From: Bacteroidetes bacterium 43-16
GTDB taxonomy: Bacteria; Bacteroidota; Bacteroidia; Chitinophagales; Chitinophagaceae
NCBI GenBank assembly: GCA_001897525.1
Contig: MKTB01000022.1
Span: 1 to 64,000 of the forward strand
Direction: 5' to 3'
Length of the DNA stretch: 64,000 bases
The notes beneath the pieces were generated by a model, which was not told where the DNA came from, did no database searches, and saw only the letters and a list, made by a program, of their open reading frames with translations. Both the position numbers and the translations under genes were made by a program. How positions within the stretch are numbered: position 1 is the first letter of the stretch; each line of letters begins with the position of its first letter. Shown piece by piece: positions 17,447 through 25,844 of the stretch.

Positions 17447-17454
17447 TACTTTTG
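17447..17454 (+). promoter_or_regulatory. -7 box for the T9SS cargo gene
   Basis: TACTTTTG (TAnnTTTG) lies 21 bp before the ATG at 17476. Its position excludes the in-frame ATA at 17452 as a start. Confidence 0.5.
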
Positions 17455-17475
17455 CGCCATTTAAAACAAAATTTT

Positions 17476-19407
17476 ATGAAAACCTTACGGCAAGCAAACA
17501 TCCATTTCCTTTCCATAGCCGGGCTATTAACTGTTTCCTTATCAAACAATTTACAAGCACAGCTACCGGCCTGCGTTACTTCCCTTTCCTACCAGGAAGG
17601 TTTTAATAATGCAACTTTAAGTAACTGCTTCGCACAGCAACAAGTAAGCAGTGCAAGCAGCAGCTACGATGCTATTACACCCATTTCAAATTCGCAGTCC
17701 CCTACCATACAAGCTCCATATGAAGGCACTCATATGTTGCGGTTTCGCTCTAGCTTCATACCCAATGGCATCAAAAGACGATTGGTCACATCTCCCTTCA
17801 ATACCACTAATGCCAGCAATATCAACGTCGCCTTCCAGTGGTATGAGGGCAATCCAAACAGCAGCGCCACTAATGATTATCCCACAGAGGGGGTACAGGT
17901 GCAGTATTCCTATGATGGCAGCACCTGGCATGACGCAGGGAGCTTTGTATCCAGGTTCGCAGCTCAAAGCCCGCAATGGAGCCTGAAAAGCATTACCCTG
18001 CCTGCCGCTGCAGAGGGACAAAGTAATGTCTATATAGGATTCGTATTCAGTTCCAACAATGGCTTTAATTGCTACCTGGATGCTTTACAGATCACTGCCA
18101 ATACCGGAAACCCGGCTACAAGCTGTGCCGGCCCGGTCCCGGCAGCGGTGACTGCTATCGGCAGCAATACCGCGCAGATCAACTGGACAAGCAGTAACAG
18201 TCAATACAGTGAACTGTTTTACAGCCAGAGCAGTACTGCGCCTGGTGCTGCAACAGCTGCGACACAAAGCAATGTCCTGAATAATAATTACGTGCTTAGC
18301 AACTTAAATGCCAACACCACCTATTACACCTGGGTAAGGAATTATTGCGGCAGCAACAATTACAGCAACTGGGCCGCAGCAGCACCCTTTACCACCTTGT
18401 GCAATGCCGCGCAACAACCCAATGCAGGCAGCATCCAGGGTAATGACCAGCTGTGCACAGGCGCTACAGCTACACTCACGGCTACCGTTTCCGGCGGCAC
18501 CTGGTCCAGCAGCAATACTTCTGTGGCTACTATCAATGCTTCAGGCCTGCTCACGGCAAACAATGCCGGAAGTACTACAATCACCTATAGTATAAGCAAT
18601 AGCTGTGGCACCGCCACTGCAACAAAAGCAATTACCGTAAACCAAAACAGTCCTGTCACCGATATCAACGGCAGTGAAAGTATTTGCGCAGGCACACAGG
18701 CCCAGTACAGCAATGCCACTTCGGGTGGTAGCTGGGAATCGCTGAACCCTGCTATAGCGACGATCAACAGCAGCGGACTGTTAACTGCCCTACAAAGCGG
18801 TACGGTGACCATTAAATATGCTAAAACGCAAAACTGTGGTATTGCTGCAAAAACAAAGACCATTACAATAGCCGCAAAACCTACGCTAACGGGCATCCAG
18901 GCAACAGAAACGGCTAACCGCCTGAACTATAATTTTGAAGCGCAGAACGTACAGAATGCCGGTACTTACCTTTGGAATTTCGGGGACGGACAGACCAGCA
19001 ACAGCAGCAATCCTAACCATACCTATGCCAGCTCCGGCAGCTATACCGTTACGCTCTGCATCACCAATTCATGCCAACAAACCTGTACGAATACAGACAA
19101 TTACAAACAGTACAACTTAAATACCGGTACTACATCCATCAACACAAAGTACCAACACCAGTCTGTATCTGTATTTCCTAACCCGGTGCAGGACAATAGC
19201 ATCACACTCAGGGTAGACTTAGGTATAGATAACCTTTCCGATATCGGAGTTTATGATATGACAGGTAACAAAATGAATATCCGCACCGAACATTTATCCG
19301 GTAACAGCCTGAGGATTGATGTTGCAGACATGGCCCAGGGTGTGTACTTGCTACAATACAGCTTTCAAGGCAGGCAAGCTATCTCCAGGATAGTAAAAAC
19401 CAGGTAA
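17476..19407 (+). CDS. T9SS type A-sorted secreted multidomain protein
   Basis: This is a 643-residue protein with a signal peptide ending LSNNLQAQ. Residues about 30-210 form a MAM/jellyroll-like region (GTHMLRFRSSF...VQYSYDGSTWHD...NVYIGFVFSS). A fibronectin type III module follows (about 220-305), then two bacterial Ig-like BIG2 modules (GGTWSSSNTSVATI and GGSWESLNPAIATI) and a PKD domain (YLWNFGDGQTSNSSNPNHTY). The last ~75 residues are a T9SS type A signal (VFPNPVQDNSI...GVYLLQYS). It is therefore exported through the outer membrane and displayed or released. No enzymatic domain was recognised, so a binding or adhesion role is likely. The terminator follows within 25 bp. Confidence 0.9.
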   Translation: MKTLRQANIHFLSIAGLLTVSLSNNLQAQLPACVTSLSYQEGFNNATLSNCFAQQQVSSASSSYDAITPISNSQSPTIQAPYEGTHMLRFRSSFIPNGIKRRLVTSPFNTTNASNINVAFQWYEGNPNSSATNDYPTEGVQVQYSYDGSTWHDAGSFVSRFAAQSPQWSLKSITLPAAAEGQSNVYIGFVFSSNNGFNCYLDALQITANTGNPATSCAGPVPAAVTAIGSNTAQINWTSSNSQYSELFYSQSSTAPGAATAATQSNVLNNNYVLSNLNANTTYYTWVRNYCGSNNYSNWAAAAPFTTLCNAAQQPNAGSIQGNDQLCTGATATLTATVSGGTWSSSNTSVATINASGLLTANNAGSTTITYSISNSCGTATATKAITVNQNSPVTDINGSESICAGTQAQYSNATSGGSWESLNPAIATINSSGLLTALQSGTVTIKYAKTQNCGIAAKTKTITIAAKPTLTGIQATETANRLNYNFEAQNVQNAGTYLWNFGDGQTSNSSNPNHTYASSGSYTVTLCITNSCQQTCTNTDNYKQYNLNTGTTSINTKYQHQSVSVFPNPVQDNSITLRVDLGIDNLSDIGVYDMTGNKMNIRTEHLSGNSLRIDVADMAQGVYLLQYSFQGRQAISRIVKTR

Positions 19408-19430
19408 TAAAAAGATTAAGGGAAATCAAT

Positions 19431-19477
19431 GCCACGCTTTATTGTGTTGTTCGCAACCGGTAGCGCGTGGCTTTTTT
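19431..19477 (+). terminator. Terminator after the T9SS cargo, with inner UUCG hairpin
   Basis: GCCACGC (19431-19437) pairs with GCGTGGC (19465-19471), followed by TTTTTT. Inside, GTTG-TTCG-CAAC forms a tetraloop hairpin. It separates this gene from the convergent SprT-like gene. Confidence 0.8.
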
Positions 19478-20141
19478 AAGACAGGGCAATGCCTTTACTT
19501 TGCAATTCGGTCGCGGTAACCGGCTTTACCCGTACTACTCCCTGGAAAAGATATCTTTTCTTTGTGCCCAATTGTTCACATAAATACCGGGTCCTTCGTT
19601 TCTCGATCAATTGATAAACGCTCCCTTCCTTAGTGACAAAATAGCTACCCGGCTGCAATTCCTCTACCCAGTTCAGCCCGTATGTAGGCTCATTATCATA
19701 AGCCGCCAAAGCCTTATAGAGCTTAGGATCGGAACAGGAACCTGCCTTCACCTTTTTCAAGGACAGCGCAATGGCCCTTTCCAGCTCATCAGGAAAAATA
19801 TTTACGCCCAGGAAACCGATCATCACCTGCCGGTAGATATTCTGCCACTCTACGCCATGCGGAGCGATCCTGTTTTGATATTGCACAAAAGCTTCGAGAT
19901 GGGCCAGCTCATGCAGCAGCGTGACCAGGAAACTGTATGGATTTTGATTGCCATTGATGGTAATGGCATGATGAGGATGCCCGTGATGGGGATTCAGATA
20001 ATTGCCCAGGACTGTTTTCCGGGCTTTTGTAATGACCATTTTGATCTGGTATTTTTCAAACCAGGGAATGATCTTTGCTATAGCACCTGCAGGCAGGTAG
20101 CTTGCAAAAGCATCATAAGAAAGTTTTTCCTTTGCCATCAC
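19476..20141 (-). CDS. SprT-like zinc metalloprotease domain protein
   Basis: This is a 221-residue cytoplasmic protein with the HExxH zinc motif in LLHELAHLEAF and a downstream HGVEW that can supply the third ligand, the pattern of the SprT/SPRTN-like family. The C-terminal region (YVTKEGSVYQLIEKRRTRYLCE-like) may be a zinc-ribbon remnant but shows only one cysteine there. SPRTN homologues cleave DNA-protein crosslinks in eukaryotes; the bacterial role is less clear. It is the third gene of the feoB group, starting 32 bp after the small membrane protein. The first or second Met can be the start. Confidence 0.8.
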   Translation of the reverse strand: MMAKEKLSYDAFASYLPAGAIAKIIPWFEKYQIKMVITKARKTVLGNYLNPHHGHPHHAITINGNQNPYSFLVTLLHELAHLEAFVQYQNRIAPHGVEWQNIYRQVMIGFLGVNIFPDELERAIALSLKKVKAGSCSDPKLYKALAAYDNEPTYGLNWVEELQPGSYFVTKEGSVYQLIEKRRTRYLCEQLGTKKRYLFQGVVRVKPVTATELQSKGIALS

Positions 20142-20173
20142 ACAAGTTCATTCAGGACAAACAAAAAAGATTA

Positions 20174-20557
20174 CTAAGCGCCCGTTCTGCCTTTTTTAGA
20201 CAAGACCGCAGCTTCCAGTATGGTATAGATCACATACATACCCAGCAACAGGAATATAGTAGGCTTGGTAGCAGGTGTTTTACCTTTCAGGTAAGCATAA
20301 CTTACGATACCGGCGATAGAAATAAATATACGCAACATCGTACCGCCCATTTTTGCGCGGATAAAAGCATTAGGGTTAGGACTTTTCAAGGCATTATTCA
20401 CCATCACATAAGCCATTATTGACAATATAGCCAGCACGGCATCACCTGCAATCAGCATGTTGAGGTCATAGGAATCAGGTGTCCTGTTGACCAAAGCAAA
20501 GATGAGGACCAACAAAACAGCAAATACAGCTACAACTAATCCGATATATTTTCCCAT
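20174..20557 (-). CDS. Small four-helix membrane protein coupled to feoB
   Basis: This is a 127-residue protein with four hydrophobic segments (starting at about residues 4, 36, 72 and 98). Its ATG overlaps the feoB stop codon by one base (TAATG), so its translation is coupled to feoB. No domain was recognised. By position it may be an accessory factor of iron transport, in place of the usual FeoA or FeoC, but it resembles neither (both are small soluble proteins). The assignment to iron transport is inference from context. Confidence 0.75.
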   Translation of the reverse strand: MGKYIGLVVAVFAVLLVLIFALVNRTPDSYDLNMLIAGDAVLAILSIMAYVMVNNALKSPNPNAFIRAKMGGTMLRIFISIAGIVSYAYLKGKTPATKPTIFLLLGMYVIYTILEAAVLSKKGRTGA

Positions 20558-22686
20558 TATTTTAAAAGATTAAAAGCGATCAGAGCGCAAATATAGGCCA
20601 ATGCGCCCATATATAGCGTCTGGATCACCGGCCATTTCCAGGACTGCGTTTCGCGCTTCACAATAGCGAGCGTGCTCATGCACTGCATCGCAAATACGTA
20701 AAAGATCAAGAGGGAAACCCCGGAGGCCAATGTGTACACAGGTTTACCATCAGGCCATTTGGCCGCAGCCATTTTACCTTTCAGCGTAGGATCATCCTCT
20801 GTGGCATCTCCACCCAGGCTGTACAGGGTAGAAATAGTACCCACATAGGCTTCACGGGCCGCAAATGAAGTAATCAATGCGATACCGATCTTCCAGTCAT
20901 AACCCAGTGGCTTAATCGCAGGCTCTATAGCCTTGCCCATTACACCAATATAAGAGTTTTCCAAATGCTCATTTTCCTTATCGAACTCCTGCTCTGCCGT
21001 CAACACGCTATCTGCATTAGCTCCGGCTAATTGTGCATATTTAGCTTCCACAGCGGCTTCGCGCCCGCCAGGACCAAATTTTGCCAGCGCCCACAGTACA
21101 ATAGAAATGATCATAATGACCTTTCCTGCATCTACCACAAATATTTTGGCTTTTTCAATCATGGTATGCAGGGCGTTTCTCCACCTGGGTGCGCGGTACA
21201 CCGGCAGTTCCATCAGGAACATTTGCGTGCGCTCTCCTTTGATCAGCCAGCTCATCACCTTAGACACGATCAGGGCCATAAAGAAACCCAGCAGGTAGAG
21301 GCCCATCATCACCAGGCCCTGTACCGACAGGAAGCCCATTACTGTAGCTTCGGGCACCACCAGGCTGATGAGGATAATATAAACCGGCAACCTTGCCGAG
21401 CAGCTCATCAATGGGGTAACCATGATGGCGATCAGGCGTTCTTTTTTATTTTCGATGATCCTTGTGGCCATCACTGCGGGGATGGCACAGGCCAGCCCGC
21501 TGATCAAAGGCATGGAAGCCTTACCATTCATACCCACCGATTTCAACAGCTTATCCGTAAGGAAGGTGATCCGGGCCATATAGCCGGTATCTTCCAGGAT
21601 GGTAATGATACCAAATAATATCGCGATCTGTGGTACGAAGATGACAATGCCGCCAAGGCCTGCCCACAGGCCATTAACGAGCAGGTCGGCCCACCAGGTT
21701 TCCGGCAATTGAGCTTTGAGCCATGCTCCGCCTCCCGAGAAGCCTGCATCGATCCAGTCCATAGGATAAGTGGCCAGCCAGAAAATAGCCTGGAACATGA
21801 AGAGCAGTACCAGGAGCAGGATCACATTACCCCAGACCTTATGTAATAATATTTCATCTATCTTTTTAGAAAAGCGCTGCTGTTCATCCACCGCTTTCCG
21901 CATATCCAGTTTGGCACTTAAAGGCTCTATTCTCCCGAAGCGTTCCATGACCTCACGGGTCTGTACTTTAGTTTTCGAGAAGCCGGAATCGGTGATCTTT
22001 TTATTGATATCAGCCTGCTGCTGTGCCGAAAGGAAGCGCAGCGGCTCTTTGGCCGTAGCAATGTGCAGGGCCGCATAAGGGCTGCTGACACCGGAAATAG
22101 TCTGTACGGCATCCAGGAAATCTTTCGGTGCTTCTTCCAACGCCAAGAAAGCTTTAGGAACAACAGTTGCCTTTTCTTTTGCCGCCAGCACCGCTTTTTT
22201 CAATTCATCCGTTCCTTTACCCAATCTCGGGTTTACAGGCACTACGGCCACATCTAGGAAATCAGCTATTGCTTTAAGGTCAAGTTTAACGCCTGACTGT
22301 GCGACCAGGTCTACCATGGTCAAAGCCAGTACAACCGGCTTGTTGAGGTCTATGATCTGTGTACAGAAAAGTAAATTACGCTGCAGCATCGTGGCATCGG
22401 CCACCACAACGATCACATCGGGCACTGCAGGACCCGATGGATTTAATAAAGTTTCATAAGCCACATATTCATCCGTGCTTTTGGGATACAGACTGTAAGT
22501 ACCCGGCAGATCGATCACATTTGCCTTCACACCATTACCCAGGTTGGTCGTTCCCGTTTTCCGGTCCACAGTAACTCCCGGGAAGTTGCCTACTTTCTGG
22601 TTCAATCCTGTAAGTGTATTAAACAAAGAAGTCTTTCCACTGTTGGGATTGCCCACCAAAGCTATATTAAACACATCCTCACTCAT
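20557..22686 (-). CDS. feoB: Ferrous iron transporter FeoB
   Basis: This is the inner-membrane Fe(II) uptake protein. The N-terminal G domain has G1 GNPNSGKTSLFN, the switch region NFPGVTVDRKTG, G3 DLPGTYSLYP and the FeoB-specific family linker. The C-terminal two-thirds carry about ten membrane helices with two gate regions, including the cysteine-containing SGLACAIPAVMATR and PLMSCSARLPVY. The length from ATG 22686 is 709 residues, normal for the family. I start at ATG 22686 rather than the upstream TTG at 22695, because that TTG overlaps the promoter box. FeoA is not adjacent. The next gene is translationally coupled. Confidence 0.95.
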   Translation of the reverse strand: MSEDVFNIALVGNPNSGKTSLFNTLTGLNQKVGNFPGVTVDRKTGTTNLGNGVKANVIDLPGTYSLYPKSTDEYVAYETLLNPSGPAVPDVIVVVADATMLQRNLLFCTQIIDLNKPVVLALTMVDLVAQSGVKLDLKAIADFLDVAVVPVNPRLGKGTDELKKAVLAAKEKATVVPKAFLALEEAPKDFLDAVQTISGVSSPYAALHIATAKEPLRFLSAQQQADINKKITDSGFSKTKVQTREVMERFGRIEPLSAKLDMRKAVDEQQRFSKKIDEILLHKVWGNVILLLVLLFMFQAIFWLATYPMDWIDAGFSGGGAWLKAQLPETWWADLLVNGLWAGLGGIVIFVPQIAILFGIITILEDTGYMARITFLTDKLLKSVGMNGKASMPLISGLACAIPAVMATRIIENKKERLIAIMVTPLMSCSARLPVYIILISLVVPEATVMGFLSVQGLVMMGLYLLGFFMALIVSKVMSWLIKGERTQMFLMELPVYRAPRWRNALHTMIEKAKIFVVDAGKVIMIISIVLWALAKFGPGGREAAVEAKYAQLAGANADSVLTAEQEFDKENEHLENSYIGVMGKAIEPAIKPLGYDWKIGIALITSFAAREAYVGTISTLYSLGGDATEDDPTLKGKMAAAKWPDGKPVYTLASGVSLLIFYVFAMQCMSTLAIVKRETQSWKWPVIQTLYMGALAYICALIAFNLLK

Positions 22687-22692
22687 AAGGCG

Positions 22693-22723
22693 CAAAGATA
22701 CCTCACTTTAAATTTATGGTCAA
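22693..22723 (-). promoter_or_regulatory. feoB promoter, apparently giving a leaderless mRNA
   Basis: On the minus strand TTG (22723-22721), 20 nt, then TATCTTTG (22700-22693). The box ends only six bases before the feoB ATG at 22686, so the transcript would start within a few bases of the start codon. Confidence 0.6.
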
Positions 22724-22880
22724 TCCGGAAGGCGATTGTCATAAACTTCTGACAATCCCACAAACTCCGGCAGGGGGCTGCTCCTCCGGGAGTAAATCGC
22801 CAACCATTCTTTCCTTCCGGCCATTTTTTCATTTTTCCTTACCTTAGCGCTACAGCTCACCAATAAAATTCCAGGCAAAC

Positions 22881-23471
22881 ATGAACAAACTGATCTATGT
22901 AAGTACATTTTTATTGATAACAGCCTCCTTAAGCAGTTGCGGTTTTGAAGAACGTAAAAAAGCTTTGGACGCAAGAGAAGTCTCCCTCAGGGACAGGGAA
23001 CAAAGCCTCCTGATGAAAGAAAAAATGCTGACCCAACTGGAAGACAGCATTAAACTAAGCATTGCGCAGCAAGATTCCATGACATTAAGCCTCAAAAACC
23101 TGGGACTGCCACTGCCCGACTCTTTACAAGGCACCTGGAACATCAATATGCTTTGCACACAGACCTCCTGCAGCGGCTCTGCCGTAGGCGATACACGTAA
23201 AGAATCCTGGACCTTTTCGGGCGGAGACTCTACAGGCGTATATGTAAAAGCCATGCAGGGCGAGAACCTGGTCAGGGTATATTCCGGCATCTATGACGGT
23301 TCCGGCTTCATACTGTCTACCCCTAATGTTTCCGGCGATCCTAATGCCACCAGCATGAATGTAAAGCTTGCGGTCAACACACCGGACAAATTAAGCGGCA
23401 CCCGGATCATCCAGCAGGCAGACGGCTGCACCATCACCTATAAAATAGATGCAGACCGTTCCAAAAAATAA
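22881..23471 (+). CDS. Coiled-coil lipoprotein of unknown function
   Basis: This is a 196-residue protein with lipobox SLSSC (Cys20). Residues about 22-65 are strongly heptad-like and charged (ERKKALDAREVSLRDREQSL), a likely coiled coil. A C-terminal domain of about 120 residues (LQGTWNINMLCTQTSC...ESWTFSGG) looks like a beta-rich module with four cysteines. It starts 195 bp from feoB, in the opposite direction, and ends 19 bp before the antiporter gene, with which it may be co-transcribed. Function unknown. Confidence 0.75.
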   Translation: MNKLIYVSTFLLITASLSSCGFEERKKALDAREVSLRDREQSLLMKEKMLTQLEDSIKLSIAQQDSMTLSLKNLGLPLPDSLQGTWNINMLCTQTSCSGSAVGDTRKESWTFSGGDSTGVYVKAMQGENLVRVYSGIYDGSGFILSTPNVSGDPNATSMNVKLAVNTPDKLSGTRIIQQADGCTITYKIDADRSKK

Positions 23472-23490
23472 AACCTAAAAACATCGGACT

Positions 23491-25641
23491 ATGTTATTAA
23501 ACATTATGGATACTACCCTCCCGGTAACAGATCCTATATTAAAATACCTGATCGTCATCCTGATTGTTCTGCTGGCACCGATCATCCTGAACAAATTAAA
23601 GATCCCGCATCTTATAGGCCTTATCATAGCCGGTGCCGTAATAGGTCCTAACGGGCTGGGGGTACTGGACCGCGACAGCAGCATCGTGGTTTCCGGCACC
23701 ACGGGATTGCTCTATATTATGTTCCTGGCCGGGCTGGAGATCGACCTGGTGGAGTTTAAGAAGAACAAGTGGAAGAGCCTGACCTTTGGTATGTTTACCT
23801 TTTCATTCCCCATGATCATAGGTACCTTGTCGGCCTATTACCTCTTACACTTCAACCTGATGTCCTCTATATTGATCGGTAGTCTTATTGCCTCACATAC
23901 GCTATTGGCCTACCCAATCCTCAGCAAATTGGGTGCAGGTAAAGATAAGTCGGTCAATATAGCGGTAGGCGGTACCATGATCACCGATGTGCTGGCCTTA
24001 CTGGTGCTCGCAGCGATTGTGGGCATGACCAAAGGTACTGCTGATGCCGCTTTCTGGCTAAGGATGGGTATCTCTATCGTATTATTTGGCCTGGTGGTAT
24101 TGCTGGGCTTTCCCATTATCGGGCGCTGGTTCTTCAAAAGAGTGAGTGATAAAATTTCCCAGTTCATTTTTGTATTAGTAATGGTGTACCTGGGTGCGGT
24201 ACTGGCAGAACTGGCCGGCATTGAAGGCATCATCGGGGCATTCCTTTCCGGGCTGGCCTTAAACAGGCTCATACCGCATACTTCTCCCTTAATGAACCGG
24301 GTAGAATTTGTAGGCAATGCCCTGTTCATTCCCTTCTTCCTTATCAGCGTAGGTATGCTGATTGATTTCAGGGCTTTTATAAAAAGTACAGAAACCATAC
24401 AGGTAGCCCTGGTGCTTACAGTGGGCGTGATCGCGGCCAAATATATTGCAGCATGGGCCACGGCCAAAACATATAAACTATCCAAAGACCAGTTACATAT
24501 CATCTTTTCGCTGAGTGTGGCACAGGCTGCCGCAACGCTTGCCGCTGTAATGGTGGGTTACAATATCATCATCTCCGAGACACCCAACGGAGAGCCCGTG
24601 CGTTTATTGAACGAAGCGGTGCTTAACGGCTCTATCCTCGTGATCCTGGTTACTTGTACCATATCTTCTGTGGTAGCCCAGAAAAGCGGCCAGAAGATAG
24701 CAGAGCAGGAGCAAAGCAAGCAGGATGTAAAAGAGGACAACAGTACAGAGCATATCCTTATTGCTTCCAATTCTATTGAAAGAACGGAAGAGCTGGTACA
24801 ACTGGCCCTGAACATCAAAGATCCGGCAAACACAGAAGGTATTCATGCGCTGCATATCATCAACAAAACAGAAGATCCTACGGAGTCGGACAAACGCGGT
24901 AAGAAGATCCTGGACATCGCCGTGCAAACGGGTGCCGGTGCGGACATTACCATTAATGATATCCTGCGGTTTGATGACAATATCGTCAATGGGATCATAG
25001 GAGAGATCAAGGCCAATAAGATCACCGACCTCATCCTGGGCTACAGTACCACCCCCTACAGCTCCGTTAAGAACAAAACATTTATGAACGGCGTGTTGGG
25101 CAATGAGCAGGTAACCACCTATGTCTATAATGCAGACCAGCCTTTGTCTACGCTTAAGAAAAATGTAGTGGTAATTCCGAGGGATGCAGAGAAAGAACCC
25201 GGCTTTACGCACTGGATGGAAAAGATCTGGAGCCTGGCCAAGCACAGCGGTGCTGCGGTAAAATTCTTCGCACCCGGCAATCTTGAAACCTATATCCGTT
25301 CTTTAAATGAAAAAAGCACGATAGAACTGCAGTTTGAAGCCTTTACCAACTGGGAAGACATATTAATCCTGTCTCGTGAAGTAGGTAAAAATGACCTGAT
25401 CACCTTTATCCTGAGCCGCCCGGGACACCGCTCCTTCCACAGTGAAATGGATAAAATGTTCAGCTACCTGGATAAGTATTTCAGGAAAAATAATTTCCTG
25501 CTGATCTATCCGGCGCAATCCAAACCGGAAGAGAAAGACGACTTCTTTATCAAAGACAATATGTTCCTGAACCCTACTGTAGACCTCAAAGGCATCAGCA
25601 AAGAGATCGGCAGTATCTTCAACAGGAGCAAGGACCATTAA
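23491..25641 (+). CDS. CPA2-family cation:proton antiporter with C-terminal USP-like region
   Basis: This is a 716-residue protein. Residues 15-405 form about 12 membrane helices of the monovalent cation:proton antiporter-2 type, including IPHLIGLIIAGAVIGPNGLG and the GGTMITDVLALLVLAAIVG segment with the conserved Asp. The cytoplasmic half (about 430-715) resembles two universal-stress-protein-like domains rather than a TrkA-N domain. It exchanges Na+ or K+ for H+ in the inner membrane; which ion cannot be read from sequence. The start may be ATG 23491 or 23506. It ends 38 bp before copy 2 of the dispersed palindrome, which is followed by a T run and can terminate it. Confidence 0.88.
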   Translation: MLLNIMDTTLPVTDPILKYLIVILIVLLAPIILNKLKIPHLIGLIIAGAVIGPNGLGVLDRDSSIVVSGTTGLLYIMFLAGLEIDLVEFKKNKWKSLTFGMFTFSFPMIIGTLSAYYLLHFNLMSSILIGSLIASHTLLAYPILSKLGAGKDKSVNIAVGGTMITDVLALLVLAAIVGMTKGTADAAFWLRMGISIVLFGLVVLLGFPIIGRWFFKRVSDKISQFIFVLVMVYLGAVLAELAGIEGIIGAFLSGLALNRLIPHTSPLMNRVEFVGNALFIPFFLISVGMLIDFRAFIKSTETIQVALVLTVGVIAAKYIAAWATAKTYKLSKDQLHIIFSLSVAQAAATLAAVMVGYNIIISETPNGEPVRLLNEAVLNGSILVILVTCTISSVVAQKSGQKIAEQEQSKQDVKEDNSTEHILIASNSIERTEELVQLALNIKDPANTEGIHALHIINKTEDPTESDKRGKKILDIAVQTGAGADITINDILRFDDNIVNGIIGEIKANKITDLILGYSTTPYSSVKNKTFMNGVLGNEQVTTYVYNADQPLSTLKKNVVVIPRDAEKEPGFTHWMEKIWSLAKHSGAAVKFFAPGNLETYIRSLNEKSTIELQFEAFTNWEDILILSREVGKNDLITFILSRPGHRSFHSEMDKMFSYLDKYFRKNNFLLIYPAQSKPEEKDDFFIKDNMFLNPTVDLKGISKEIGSIFNRSKDH

Positions 25642-25679
25642 ATTTGGGTAACCTTTTTCCTTGCTGCTATTCCCGCGGC

Positions 25680-25712
25680 AAACCTATAAGGTTTTTGAAA
25701 CCTTATAGGTTT
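25680..25712 (+). repeat. Dispersed palindrome, copy 2, acting as terminator
   Basis: AAACCTATAAGGTTT (25680-25694), loop TTG, exact reverse complement (25698-25712), then further T residues. It lies 38 bp after the antiporter stop. Confidence 0.85.
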
Positions 25713-25817
25713 TTTTATGTTCCCTCGTTGCTTCGGCAGCCTCAGCGGATTAGCGCACTTAAAGCAAAACCTTCGCTAAATTAATATACTCCACACCCAT
25801 TTAACGGGGCAAAAGAT

Positions 25818-25825
25818 TAAATTTG
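25818..25825 (+). promoter_or_regulatory. -7 box for the acyl-CoA synthetase gene
   Basis: TAAATTTG (TAnnTTTG) lies 19 bp before the ATG at 25845. No -33 element was found. Confidence 0.45.
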
Positions 25826-25844
25826 AGTACAAGACAATGGTATT

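Noticed and set aside
21031-21618. 195-residue ORF on the plus strand, His/Gln-rich
   Set aside because: It is the antisense shadow of the membrane part of feoB; its odd composition reflects complementary hydrophobic codons.
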